DNA of 64,000 nucleotides from Anthoceros angustus (GCA_010909165.1 VJWM01000108.1:62001-126000), one strand, 5' to 3'. Positions 45,672-56,223 are shown, numbered from the stretch's first letter. Program-made: numbers and translations. The notes: generated by a model not told the origin, from the letters alone.

Positions 45672-45873
45672 CATCACATCGCATGGCTTTAATGAATTTC
45701 TATGCGGCGAACTGGGTGGAGGTCAATGATGTTTTGGAAATCAATTCGTTGAAATCGTTTAGACTTAGACCACCATTGGCGAATGGAATTTTTGGCATCA
45801 CATTCCATGGCTTTATCAAAGTTCGAAATGGGAAACCTAGTGGAGGTGAATAATGTTTTGAATATCAATTCGT
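45672..45873. repeat. Internal tandem-like duplication at the 3' end of the DUF538 gene
   Basis: The roughly 78-bp text at 45,672-45,749 and 45,796-45,873 shares 'GGCATCACAT', 'CATGGCTTTA', 'GTGGAGGT' and 'ATCAATTCG' in the same order (offset 124). The right copy encodes the canonical DUF538 end. The left copy encodes a diverged extension, so the original stop has been replaced by a partial repeat. Confidence 0.7.
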
Positions 45874-46243
45874 CACCGTCGACCTCAATAGTAGTGATGG
45901 ACCACCACTGAAAATAAGCTTTTACTGAGATGCCTTGCAAGTCTTTGAGCTTTCGATACTGTAGCACTCCAGTGATGGTCTTCGCATAGGTCACAGGATA
46001 AAGTGAATCTGGAGTGGTGAAACTGCATTTACTTTGGAGGTGCAATACAAATGCACCATTGCTTTGCACAATATAGTCCTGCACTGTGAGCGGAAGAAGC
46101 CCTCGTGGAAACCCATTACGTGCCAACTCATCATGTGCTGTAGGCGCATTTGGCTCTGCACACAAGAAGCGTGTTGACAAGTTTAGCATAACAAAGCATA
46201 ATGCCACAATCGTCGTCACTCGCCAATTCCCTATCATTTTCAT
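45689..46243 (-). CDS. DUF538 family protein, secreted, with altered C-terminus
   Basis: From ATG 46,243 the minus strand encodes 184 aa. A signal peptide is predicted from a short basic start and a hydrophobic run ending near LSTRFLCAEP (about residues 13-31). The DUF538 signature follows: AHDELARNGFPRGLLPLTV, then FVLHLQSKCSF, ITGVLQYRKLKDLQGISVK, and VDGDELIFKTLFTSTRFPIS ending at NFDKAMEC. An earlier ATG at 46,312 would add 23 residues but places the hydrophobic run internally, so I prefer 46,243. DUF538 proteins are plant-specific, often secreted and of unclear biochemical role. About 30 extra residues after the conserved Cys come from a duplicated 3' segment (see the repeat entry). The gene may still be functional. 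Confidence 0.8.
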   Translation of the reverse strand: MKMIGNWRVTTIVALCFVMLNLSTRFLCAEPNAPTAHDELARNGFPRGLLPLTVQDYIVQSNGAFVLHLQSKCSFTTPDSLYPVTYAKTITGVLQYRKLKDLQGISVKAYFQWWSITTIEVDGDELIFKTLFTSTRFPISNFDKAMECDAKNSIRQWWSKSKRFQRIDFQNIIDLHPVRRIEIH

Positions 46244-46377
46244 GCACCCTATTGCTTTCTCCCTTGCTTGCACAATTAAATATTCCTCTGAAAAATAGAT
46301 CTTGTAATACACGTCAATTTTTGCAAAATGTGCAGCAACGTGTGAAGACTTGGTGCCTTCAAAAATGACTAATGGAT

Positions 46378-46386
46378 CTTTATATA
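46378..46386 (-). promoter_or_regulatory. TATA box of the DUF538 gene
   Basis: On the minus strand the sequence TATATAAAG lies about 135 bp upstream of ATG 46,243. A start about 30 bp downstream of it would leave a 5' UTR of roughly 100 bp. Motif and spacing fit a plant TATA promoter. Confidence 0.55.
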
Positions 46387-46399
46387 GAGAATGAAGTGC

Positions 46400-48325
46400 T
46401 CATAATTTAGATTCTACTATGATAAGAATACTACTTTTCTGAAAAAGATATTACTTTTTGTAACATGTTTTTCCATAACATAGAAATAAAATATTTTATG
46501 TATTGCTAATCAAAACATAAATTTCTTTCCTCATATCCTAGCTCGGAGTCACAGCTTAGCTTTTGGCTCAACCATGTGAACAAGGGTTTTGCATCATACC
46601 AACAACTTTCATGAGATCGATGCGAGGCCCCGAGACCTCCGCGTGCGTTGATACAGTCGAGAGGGAGCGTTGATACAATCGTGAGGGAGCGTTGATACCA
46701 TACATACATGTATACGCTTTATACCTCGATCAAGACTGTTTCGATGGCGAATGTGGTGGTTGCCAACCCTACAAGGAACTCCACCTCTCAATAGGTTATC
46801 CTCAACCATCCAGGTTGGGCAGCAACCGGGGCAGAAAAAGTACCTTGAAATCCAACCTCTACCTCAAAGATTCCAATAGATGCCTTTAACTCATGCCAGT
46901 TTATGCGCTACTACATTTAACCGAGCGCTCCCCTGCCTCACTCCAACTCGGCCATTGTAGCACCTAGTCCACGATTTTGTGTGTGTTCACATGGGTGCAT
47001 ATGTGGAATGCATTTTTCATGTAACCATGGTTGGGCCCTTGCAAGGTTCTTACCTTTGTGAAAATTCTTTGGCAATCAAACGTTACTTTTTTACTCCATT
47101 TTTTTACACAGGCATAGAGGACAGTACCAGGTGTCCATGGAAATGTGCCTCAAGGAAGCGTGGATTGTACCATCCTAGACGGTCAAAGATTCCACCCGAA
47201 AAACTAAGAAAACGAGGCTAAGGGAAGATTACATGGATTTTGGTGCAAGAATATACACACATCAAATTTGTGAATGGTGTAGATCATTTTGAAGGGAATG
47301 TCAGGTTCATAATTGAGGTGTTGGTAGAAAAATGAAAAAAAAAATAACATGCCCTCCGAAAAATATAAATAATTGAGTCAAAAAATCGCAGAAAAGCCTA
47401 CCCTTTTTTCTAGAAAAGGTAAAAAAAGGCGTCCTAACTTCAAATTGTAAGACGCGGACACAATTTAAATTTGAAATTTGAAATTCAAAACTTTAATCAT
47501 AGACAAGCCATGGCATAAACACTACTTAATGTGCATAAGTACCACTCAAGCATTCGTCACAAAAAATGGTCAACCAGAGGTACGAGTACCCTAAAGGAAG
47601 CTCTGAATTACAACATTTCTTGTTTATAGAGGTCTCACTTAGGCAAGATATGCTCCTGGGAGTTGTATTTCCTTACTCATTCAATGGTTTTGTTTACATC
47701 TTCAATGAATTGATTGATGATATCCTGTTATGCGTTGAAAACCACTTTGAATGTCGTTTTAATGAAATTGTCTTGATATCTAATTTATGATGTATTTACG
47801 GGCCATCTCGTAGATCGCAATTCATCGGCAAGACAAAAGAAATCCCTCACTGTTTAACCTAAATACTCGCATGAGCCCCAAGTACGGGCCATCCTTGAAA
47901 GGGAAAGGAGGGGAAAAGACCCTTCTTTCCCCTCTCACTACCACATGCCTGCCACATACATCACTCAACCATAGACTCACGATGTGCAGAGGGTAGAGTT
48001 TCTTCATATCAAAGGATGTAGGTGTCATCCGACCTACCCTTCCTTGGCCATATCTGATGTGCCGATAAAATAACCTGTCCTTCCCTGACTGTATTTTGCA
48101 AGGCAAAGGGTGCTATTGGTAACAATGATCAAACATTCAACTTTCAATACCTCAGGCCTTCATACCTACAAAGATTGAAGAGGATCAATTGATTGTTTCT
48201 TCTTTAATACTTGATAACCGTTTGATCGATAAGGTTTCATTTACACCATGAATCATGTAGCGGAGTGTGTAGATAATAATATAGATTGCAGCCAGTTAGC
48301 CGCAGTAGTAGCCATGCCTTGCTTG
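46400..48325. other. Intergenic AT-rich sequence, no gene supported
   Basis: Short frames only. A 74-codon frame at 47,566-47,790 (starts with a proper ATG, contains SFNGFVYIFNELIDDILLC) has DNA similarity to about 48.97-49.07 kb, where 'AATGAATTGATT' and 'CTTTGAATG' recur. Both are likely repeat fragments. Confidence 0.4.
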
Positions 48326-48329
48326 CCCA

Positions 48330-48495
48330 ACCGACAGTAGCAGTCCCTGCTTGAACAACCCACAGTAGCATCACCTGCTTGAACAACCCACAATAGCAAC
48401 ACCTGCTTGAACAACCCACAGTAGTAGCATCTGCTTGAATGAGCCAGAACACTAAGGTGCTTGAACAACCCACAGCAGCAGCACCTACTTGCATA
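48330..48495. repeat. Minisatellite, about five 33-35-bp units
   Basis: Units share 'TGCTTGAACAACCCACAGTA' (or ACAATA) with a short variable GCA-rich stretch. The copy near 48,435-48,455 is diverged (GAATGAGCCAGAACAC). No associated gene is evident. Confidence 0.75.
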
Positions 48496-49542
48496 ACCTA
48501 CCTCATACGAAGGAAACCAGGGCTTTGAACAACCTTGGCGTCCTCCTCCTCCGCTGCCCTGGCCACCTCCTCACACCGCTCTATTCACCATTTCCTGCTG
48601 CTCCGCCCAGCGCCTCCCACCGCTCCAGGTCACCTCAAATCAAGCCTGATTTAGTAGCGAGGGCGTATCGGGTACAAGTTTCTTCAATGGGGCTGAAACT
48701 TAGTAGGCATATTTGATATGAGTATATGATTCTCTTCAAAAAATATCATCTTCATTGAACTCGTAGTTTATGAGATATAATAGATCTGTGCGAGATTTGC
48801 ATCGTGCATCTTATTATTTATCTTTTGATCAATCAAAGTGGCAAAAACTGACACTCTTAAGATGTTACTTGCATTGCTATTGTAAGTGGTACACCCAACC
48901 ATGCATGCACCCATCTATTCCCTTGGGAATAAAGTTGCATATATAGAAGACGGTGTGCAAGGGTGACATCATTACTTTATTGTCTTGAATGAATTGATTA
49001 GTGATCTCCCCCATTACTGATTGAAGGCTACTTTGAATGCCTTTGGCTTTCTCCTCTACAAAAATTGAGGAGGATTGCTCTTCTTGTAAAGCTTGATGTA
49101 TGTTCAATAAAAAGGGGCATGTTTGACTTACTTTGCTTCTCATGCTGCCCTTTGACTAATACTCTCTATGCTTCTCATGATGCTTCTTGACTATGTCCTT
49201 TTACTTTAGATGTGGATAGACTCTTCTAATGATGTGGTGTGCAGGCCATAAATAGATTGATAGTGAGGTGGGGCAAATGGAAGCTAGAATCCATATTGTT
49301 GTTGGAGGCTGCAAGGTACATAGTTTTAGTTTCCATGGATGTCCTTTTAGTTGGTTTAAACTGCAGGTATTGTTTACTGAACTATCTAAACTGGATTATG
49401 GATTTTCTGCTGAACATTTTGAATTGGATGAATTTTCTATTGTGAGAAAAGAGCAAGTTGGAGCTTATTGCAAGTGAGATGCATCCATTCTCATATGGCT
49501 ATATGGGATATTTGATGAATGAAGAAGAAGGCAAAATGAGCC
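48496..49542. other. Flank left of the LTR element, no gene supported
   Basis: Only short frames occur here. The minus-strand 88-codon frame at 48,877-49,143 begins inside the repeat shared with 47.7 kb and has no domain. Confidence 0.4.
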
Positions 49543-49946
49543 TGTCGTGACACGAACAGGATGGAAGCATGTGACTTAGGATAATGTGATATGCATGTTA
49601 ATAGGCATAACCGTCTGGCAATCGTATGGTAGCTACATAGTACGAGTATTGTAAGGAAAGGCCCGTGTAAGCCGTATGTGTATAAACGGCGTGTGGCAAA
49701 AAGTCAACAGAGAACAAGAGCATTTAGGCGAAGACGGCACCTCAGTCACGGCGTGCATCTCCTCAGGATAGCAAAGACATTTATGGTATGGAGGCGAATG
49801 GCTCATAAAAAGGAAGGCGCAATCCGAAGGAGATGGATTGCTGATGTTTACCATAGGAAGCACAGAGAGAGGTGGATGTGCGTAGACATACAGATCCCGT
49901 AAGTAGCAGAGCCCAGTCGGTGTGTGTGTGCAAGTGAATGAAATCA
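49543..49946 (+). repeat. 5' LTR of a retroelement
   Basis: This 404-bp direct repeat begins TGTCGTG and ends ATCA, and is clearly homologous to 52,504-52,900. Shared landmarks include CACGAACAGGATGGAAGCAT, 'GGAAAGGCCCGTGTAAGCCG' and CAGAGCCCAGTC. TG...CA termini are typical for LTRs. No tRNA primer site is obvious directly downstream. Confidence 0.75.
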
Positions 49947-49950
49947 AACC

Positions 49951-50121
49951 ATGCATGAGCATATGATGCTAAGACATAGTTATTTCTGGTCAGGCATGAG
50001 TTCAGACGTTGAGAGAGTAGTGGCCAAGTGTGCCGCTTGTGATGCGGTTAAAGCAAGATTCAATAGTCAGGATGTGGTGCTGCATATCTTCAGCACAGAC
50101 CTTCAGGTACACTCGATGTGA
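49951..50121 (+). pseudogene. Integrase HHCC zinc-binding fragment
   Basis: An ATG-initiated 56-codon frame begins MHEHMMLRHSYFWSGMSSDV and continues ERVVAKCAAC. The H...H...C-x2-C pattern with YFW-G-M and DVE is the classic N-terminal zinc domain of retroelement integrases. The frame ends 40 residues later. The catalytic core is absent, and the following integrase C-terminal piece is in another frame. Confidence 0.6.
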
Positions 50122-50519
50122 GCACAGGAAGATTGATTTTGAGAGTGGTAGCTATAGGAGAACAAGGAGTGGTTGAGCTAGAAGGACAAGATGGGCCTCG
50201 TTGCAAGGAACACATGCGTCACCTTGTACCGTTTCATTTACCCAATTTGGATACCAGAATACAGCCACAGGCTTGGAAGCCGCCGATTGATTTACCATGT
50301 GAACTTTGTGGTCATGTAACGGAGCTTGAATTGATGCTTTTGTGTGACCAATGCAACAAAGGGTATCACAGTTTTTGCCTAAGGCCACCTTTGAAAATGA
50401 TCCCAGAAGGGGACTGGTTCTGTCAAAGATGTTCGACACGAGCGACTGATCAAAAGGAAAATGAGGCACCAGGTGGAGATCATGCAGGTTCAGTGGGGTT
50501 AAACCCCAACTTACCATAA
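50118..50519 (+). pseudogene. Integrase C-terminal segment fused to a C4HC3 PHD finger
   Basis: The frame is open from before 50,118; the first codon here is GTG, so the true start is upstream or lost. Residues 9-41, counting from 50,118, read VVAIGEQGVVELEGQDG...CKEHMRHLVPFHLP, the pattern seen in the C-terminal part of gypsy-type polyproteins. A complete PHD finger follows with ligands C61, C64, C76, C79, H84, C87, C102 and C105, including LLCDQCNKGYHSFCLRPPL and EGDWFCQRC. PHD fingers often read histone H3 tails. Here it would replace a chromodomain as an integration-targeting module. That is inference; a captured host PHD exon is the alternative. Confidence 0.65.
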
Positions 50520-51413
50520 GCAAACTAATCCGAATAAAGCACGCCCGCTTGTGGTCAGTGAGTAGCAAACAGCAAGGTGCAAACGCAAACGGAGCACAAT
50601 GCTGAGCACACAAGCAGGAGATGGTGACGAGACCAGGTAGCATAGAAGTAGTGGTTTACCATGTGCTTTTAGGATCACATGTAGAAGAGCAAGCACAATG
50701 ATTCAAGAGAAATTTGGTAGCAGTGTAGATTGGGTCTCAACTGAAGCTGGAGCTGCGCGCGCGATAGGAGGGCAAGTCACGGGCGATTGCATCCTCATGA
50801 CTATGCGTCTGGTTTGGTGCTTGATGCTGAGATTTGACACATGTAGTTAGTGATTTGATTGTGAAGACACAACGACTAGTGGTTTTCGCAGTCCGCGGCC
50901 GATGGCTGCATGAGGAATGTAAGGGCGTATTCTGAGAGGTAACAGGTTCTTTTGTTCCTATGATCCGCAGCAAAGTGGACAGAGCCTAATGCAATTGCTG
51001 TGAGGTGAAGTGCACGAATTTGAGCAAATTACATAGGTTTTCACAAAGACGCGCTCAGGGAGAAGAGAAGCAAGCGGCTGGTGAAAAACCAAGGGGTAGG
51101 TAATCAAGCTTGCAAGTCACTTTACAGTTTTGAATCAATGATGAGTCTGTACAGTTCATCGCACCAATCGCCAAATCGTTAGTGATGGTTGTGTATTCCT
51201 GTGACAGCACTGTCAACAACCTCAGTTCTTCAAAGTTGATGCTAGAATTCTTCCTTGTTCACAGTAACATAACACTGTAGCTCATGTTTTGAGCACAAAT
51301 GTGGTGATACGTGTGTGTGACGATTGCGGTCTGTTTGTGAGGAGTGACAAATTGGTGACAACTTGTGTGGTGTCAACAACAACCAGCAGGACCTTGTTCG
51401 CAGGTTATTACGA

Positions 51414-52295
51414 ATGATGGGGTCCAGGTACCGTTCTCATAGGCTTCGCAAAGAGGAGGAAGAGGTTGAAATTTTGGAACACAGCATTGGCAACCGGAGG
51501 AAGTGTCATCATTGTGGGAACTTCACCCGAGCTCCTCGCTGTCCGCAATTTGAAGACAACGAACTTGCTGAAAAGTGGACTCAGCAGTTCTCGCATAAAT
51601 ATTTGCCTGAGAAGCCCATGGTGCCCTCTGGATATGAAGAACTTTCTAAATTTTTGCTGTATGTGGAATCTCACCACATGAGGTGTTCGCTAGAGTATTA
51701 TCCCACAGATCATCGGGACTTGTTTGAGCTGCAGCGAAGAGGGCACAAGAATCTTCCATGGGTATGGACATCTTACTGCGGAGGTGCATATCGCAAGATA
51801 GAAAATCATCTGTTCATGCACCAAGTATTTGATGACTATCCTATGTCAACTCTGGTGATTTGGGGGCCTGATGAGTTTCCTAAGGACATGAAGTCCCTTA
51901 GAATGTGGTTCGCCCATTTTCATGCGACCAAAGCAGGCAGATATGTGTTTGGTTGGCCTCGACATTTCTATGAGTTGCTGCAACTTCTGCGACATGGCAA
52001 TTTAGGATGGACTGATAAGACCATGCAGCACTTTGCCACGCTTCAACAAGCGAGCCATGATCATATGCATCTAACCACTTCTCAACCTATGGTGCACGTC
52101 AGCCAGGAAGTTTCAGATTCTGAAAGTGGTGATGACAACAGTGCCAGTTTTCGTTCTGCATGCTCGTTACTTGGACAGATCAAAGAGGAACCACACTCTG
52201 AAGATAAGGAAAGTGACGCGTATCAAAATCGGATCAACATGGATTGCAGATCCGTGTTGGGAATCTTTTATCGTCGTTGGATGGGCAATTGGTGA
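51414..52295 (+). CDS. Unrecognised 293-aa ORF between PHD finger and 3' LTR
   Basis: This ORF is open from 51,348, with the first ATG at 51,414 (a second immediately follows). It has protein-like composition throughout: a basic, Glu-rich start; a Cys cluster KCHHCGNFTRAPRCPQF; an aromatic-rich central region (LEYYPTDHRDLFELQRRGHK; WVWTSYCGGAYRKIENH; WGPDEFPKDMKSLRMWFAHF); and an acidic tail (SDSESGDDNSASF). No catalytic motif or known family is recognised. It lies inside the LTR element in the same frame phase as the PHD segment. It may be an accessory retroelement gene or captured host sequence. Confidence 0.5.
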   Translation: MMGSRYRSHRLRKEEEEVEILEHSIGNRRKCHHCGNFTRAPRCPQFEDNELAEKWTQQFSHKYLPEKPMVPSGYEELSKFLLYVESHHMRCSLEYYPTDHRDLFELQRRGHKNLPWVWTSYCGGAYRKIENHLFMHQVFDDYPMSTLVIWGPDEFPKDMKSLRMWFAHFHATKAGRYVFGWPRHFYELLQLLRHGNLGWTDKTMQHFATLQQASHDHMHLTTSQPMVHVSQEVSDSESGDDNSASFRSACSLLGQIKEEPHSEDKESDAYQNRINMDCRSVLGIFYRRWMGNW

Positions 52296-52365
52296 CTTGT
52301 TTTGCTAATATGCTGATAGATAGTGCCCAAAGTGGTACTTGTGATCTAGGGCCCCAACTTTGAGA

Positions 52366-53040
52366 AGGGGGGCCATTTGCGGCTCTTATTTTATGCCATA
52401 GAAATAGGTAAATAGAATGAAAAGCATGATAGTGCGTGGTTCATGGTAGAATTGCTTTGTTTCGTTAGAGAAGTGAATAGCTATGCGGCTATGGCGCGAC
52501 AGCTGTCGTGGCACGAACAGGATGGAAGCATGTGACTTAGGATAATGTAATGTGCATGTTGTTGGGCATAACCGTATGACAATCGTATGGTAGCTGCATA
52601 GTACGAGTATTGTAAGGAAAGGCCCGTGTAAGCCGTATGTGTATAAACGGCGTGTGACAGAAAGTCAACAGAGGACAAGAGCATTAAGGTGACTAAGACT
52701 GGCCACGCGATCTCCTCGTGGATAGCAAAGACATTTATGGTATAGAGGTGGATGGCTCATAAAAAGGAAGGCGCAATCCGAAGGAGATGGATTGCTGATG
52801 TTTACCGTAGGAAGCACCGAGAGAGGTGGATGTGCGTAGACATACAAATCCTATAAGCAACAGAGCCCAGTCAGTGTGTGTGTGCGAGTGAATGAAATCA
52901 AGATTTTTGCCATTTGGTCTCTTATTTTATGCCATAGAAATAGGTAAATGGAATGAAAAGCATGATAGTGCTTGGTTCGTGGTAGAATTGCTTTGTTTCG
53001 TTAGAGAAGTGAGCAACTATGCGGCTATGGCACGACAAGC
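52366..53040. repeat. Segment A, 3' LTR, segment A' arrangement
   Basis: About 135 bp directly before the 3' LTR (52,366-52,503) is repeated directly after it (about 52,905-53,040). Both share 'TCTTATTTTATGCCATAGAA', 'AAAAGCATGATAGTGC' and 'TTTCGTTAGAGAAGTGA'. The 5' LTR has no such flank. This indicates an unequal exchange, a tandem LTR that lost most of its second copy, or a nested insertion. Confidence 0.7.
52504..52900 (+). repeat. 3' LTR of the retroelement
   Basis: A 397-bp match to 49,543-49,946 that begins TGTCGTG and ends AATCA. It differs from the 5' LTR by scattered substitutions and short indels, so the insertion is not recent. Confidence 0.75.
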
Positions 53041-53640
53041 CCATTTTAGAAAGAGCTAAGATAACACCAAGTGGAGCATCTGATATATGCTTCAACTATT
53101 TGAAAATCTCTGATGTGAACGAAGGAATGGATTCCCCACATCTTCTCTTTAGGGTTATATGTTGAAGAGTTGATGCTTCACCAGACCTGAACAATGAGAT
53201 GGACCCGTACAATTGAGAAACCAGACAGTCTACAAGCAAACGCGCTCCACTGTTGTGGAAGCGAGACTATATGAAAACTTAGCGGGCTGTAGAGCTGGAG
53301 GAAAAGGGTTCATGTCAAGAAGGGTTCAAGATTGATGTATCGACTACAGATCAGTCAAATGCAGCTGCGGCTATATATCTTCTACTAGAACAAGTGGCAC
53401 TCATCACCTATGAAAAAGTCGATCTTAGTCCTCCACTTGTTACAACAAATTCTCCATAACTCCACTGAATGACCGATTGTGCCGTTTGCAAACGAGGACT
53501 CAAGATAGGCTTGGTTGTTAGTTGCGATTGGTAAACATATCTGTAATATGCAAATGTGTAGAAGCCTGGAGGCATACATTGTCAGACAAAGGATTGCTTT
53601 ATGTAGTGTTGGGCCAACGATGTACACTCAAATGAACTGC
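53041..53640. other. Intergenic sequence, no gene seen
   Basis: No ORF with coding character and no repeat boundary that I can support. Confidence 0.45.
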
Positions 53641-53654
53641 AATCGCCGTGTGTT

Positions 53655-54520
53655 GTGTTCTTAGACGAGCCGACAGCCCTAGAGGTACCTCTAGAGTGTT
53701 GGCCAAGGACTTTGATAAATTTATCAAACCCTTCGCCATAGCCTATCATGTTCGCAGGCAAGGTGCGAGGCTGTCTCTTTCATGCATCACCACTTTTTTT
53801 CGGCATCGTGTGTCCATTGTCCTTCAAAGAGCACTCGCAATGACAATCTCTCGGAAGACAACAATAACAGGTTATACATCCTCCTCTACTTCAATAGTAT
53901 GCCTACAGGCCTTTCTATCTTCCTCTATATCACATTGTCAATGCAATAGGTGACTTAAGATATGGAGCTTAGTTGCTCCATCTTATTGCCATCCTTGAGA
54001 TTTTCCTATGATGTCCTCCGCTGGATGAGCTCTCCCCTGGTCCAAAAATGGGGGAGAAGTAATGATTTTTCAGTGGGAACGACTCGAATTGAGTCGTTCC
54101 GTCATGGTGGGGTTAAACATATATGCCAACCTGCTCTCTCCATGGGCAAGGACTTCTCTAGGTTCCTTAAGCCCTGTGCCGGGCGTACCACAGTCGCAAG
54201 AATGCGGTTGGCCTCCCTCTTTTTTGTATTATGGCTTTCTTCAGACAACAGATGTCTATCGCCCTGCAAAGGGCATTGGCTGACACCGTATATAGGATGA
54301 CGTCAAGTACAAGGGAGGCTGCATCTTCGACACCATTGGTAGGTAGGCCCTTTCCTATCGTTGAATATGACATTCTTGACGCGGTATGTAGTTACAAGAT
54401 CAGCGACAACCGGGGTTAGTCCCCCATGGTCAGGTGCCCTCTTAAGGGTTGTTCCTCCTTGTCACGTGGTAGATGGATTTTCCTCATCTTCTTTTTTATA
54501 ATAAAGTCTTCATCCCATCA
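53655..54520 (+). mobile_element. R1 interspersed repeat, copy d (two overlapping or nested pieces)
   Basis: First piece: AKDFDKFIKPFAIAYHVRR and FFRHRVSIVLQRALAM (53.70-53.84 kb). Second piece: MGKDFSRFLKPCAG and, in another frame, FFRQQMSIALQRALA (54.14-54.27 kb). The R1 tail is at about 54.42-54.52 kb with an ATAATAAAGTC polyadenylation motif. Two coding ends in tandem before one tail indicate a nested or duplicated insertion. Confidence 0.6.
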
Positions 54521-54559
54521 CTCTCTCCATGTACCTCCCAAGGAGTATGACATAAGGGG

Positions 54560-55003
54560 CAGGGTGTCATTTTGACCGAGTACTATCTCAGTCCCCGGGA
54601 CCGCCTAGCCTGGCTACGCTTGGTCTCGGACCGAGGAGGGACCGTGCTTTTTTGCGACCCTTGGTCACTAAATATAATAAATATTAAATAAATCATTTAT
54701 AAATAATAATATAAAAGACTGTAGACTGCGGAGTCCGTAGACTGCAGCCCAGCCGGCAGACTGCAGACTGCGTCCATGATAAGATGGCTCCATGTGTCCA
54801 TAATAAATATAAATCTTCGAATATAAAATTAAATAATTTACTAATTTTAAACCGGACCTTTTATGAACTCTCAGTCCCCGAGGGTAATAGGGGACCGAGG
54901 GTGGGGACCGGACTCCTGGAGAACCTCCGGTCCCATGTTTTTTTAACACATGCCGGGACCGGGACCGGGACCGAGCTTGGGACGGGGTCAAAATGACACG
55001 CGG
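54560..55003. mobile_element. hAT-type MITE, 444 bp
   Basis: The left end CAGGGTGTCATTTTGACC and right end GGTCAAAATGACACGCGG form inverted repeats with 14 consecutive matching bases. They are flanked by 8-bp direct repeats ATAAGGGG (54,552-54,559) and ATAAGGGC (55,004-55,011). CAGGG termini and 8-bp target duplications are diagnostic of hAT elements. The interior has no ORF. It has an AT-rich centre and subterminal GGGACC-rich stretches on both sides, plus small inverted repeats near 54,718-54,775 (AGACTGC words). Confidence 0.8.
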
Positions 55004-55011
55004 ATAAGGGC

Positions 55012-56223
55012 CCGTTGAAGGGCAAATAAAAATCCGTTGACGAAAAGCCCCCCGAAGATAGTATTGTTGTGGTTAAGAATGTGTGTCCACATGGCTGCAT
55101 ACGGTACCCTCTTCACATATTATTTGATGCACATACCACAAACCGGTACCGGTACGGACAGAGGATATATGTGGCCTCACCCGAAGGTTTTATGTAAATG
55201 GGAAAACCGGAGATCCTGCCTCTTTTATGGTCTCTTCGTACCACCTGCGAGGCAGCATGGTGTCCATTTCACCCAGGGACATGTGAAAGCATTTTTGTGT
55301 CCATTCCATCCTTCATCACACACGCTTTATAGGTGGTGTCCCGCATTCCAACTCCGATTTCTCGCTTTCAAATCACGAGCGTAGGGAAATTGGCCACATG
55401 CGCTGGATCAGCAGCCCGATGCACAGAACGCAGCTGGAGGATGGAAGGGAGTCCTTGGGACATCCACACCCCGGATTACCCAATATTTCCTCAGCATCAT
55501 CTTTCCGTCATCTGCAAAAGCACCAAGTTGATATTCCATTTCGACCTGGACAAAATGGAATAGAAGAAGAAGTTACCAGAACTATGTCCTTCAAGGACAT
55601 CCATGCCCCAAGAGGATCTAACGACGGACGGCAGGCGGCACTTCATTGACAGCAGATAAACTATGAGAATGGCGGCTGGGAGGTGTTGAAGGAGGACCCG
55701 GGGTCCTGGCTACTGTCCAGGCTGCTGAGACGAATCCAGCAGAGATGTTTCGTGAAAGCTGGGAGGAAGCTTCCATGTGTGCACCGTGGATCGATGACAT
55801 GTCGTAGTCGAAGCGTGGGACCTGTGGGTGGCTTACCCTCATTCGCTCTTTCATATTAAAAATCTACACAGTTAGTGCGGAAAAGTGGATCAAAAGCTGG
55901 CCTGCTATTTTCAAGCGTGACACCGAAGCATCTTGTGACGACCGAGTTAGTCGAATTGAAGCTTACACATCACTATCATCATCGCGGAATATGGTTTATC
56001 CGTTTAGTTTTAAAATTATTATCATATGGCGACGAGTGACAGAATATGAATCTCAATGCTCCGCCTGAGAAAGAAGACGTGACCTTAGTGGACGTCGCGA
56101 AGCACGAAGACGACGTCGTTGTAATGAGGAGAGAAGGTCGCAGAGCATAAATCGAGGTTCCGGCTGCGAGGAGCAGGCAGAAGCGTCTGCTGAGGCCAGG
56201 AGAGGCGTCATTGCCAGGCGAAG
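55012..56223. other. Upstream region of the aldehyde oxidase gene
   Basis: Short frames at 55,037-55,384 and 55,618-55,854 have no recognisable domain. The last about 70 bp before ATG 56,224 are purine-rich and free of in-frame structure, consistent with a 5' UTR. No convincing TATA box was found. Confidence 0.4.

Larger units (their letters stand above)
49543..52900 (+). mobile_element. Internally deleted LTR retroelement with PHD finger and orphan ORF
   Basis: Flanking LTRs enclose 2.56 kb. The interior starts directly with an integrase zinc-binding segment, then an integrase C-terminal-like segment fused to a PHD finger, then a noncoding stretch (50.52-51.35 kb), then a 293-codon ORF. A polypurine tract GAGAAGGGGGG (about 52,358-52,368) comes before the 3' LTR region. 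Gag, protease, reverse transcriptase, RNase H and the integrase DDE core are missing. The remaining integrase pieces fit the Ty3/gypsy (Metaviridae) type. Direct flanks (GAGCC and AGATT) do not form a target duplication, so the ends have been rearranged. Confidence 0.65.
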
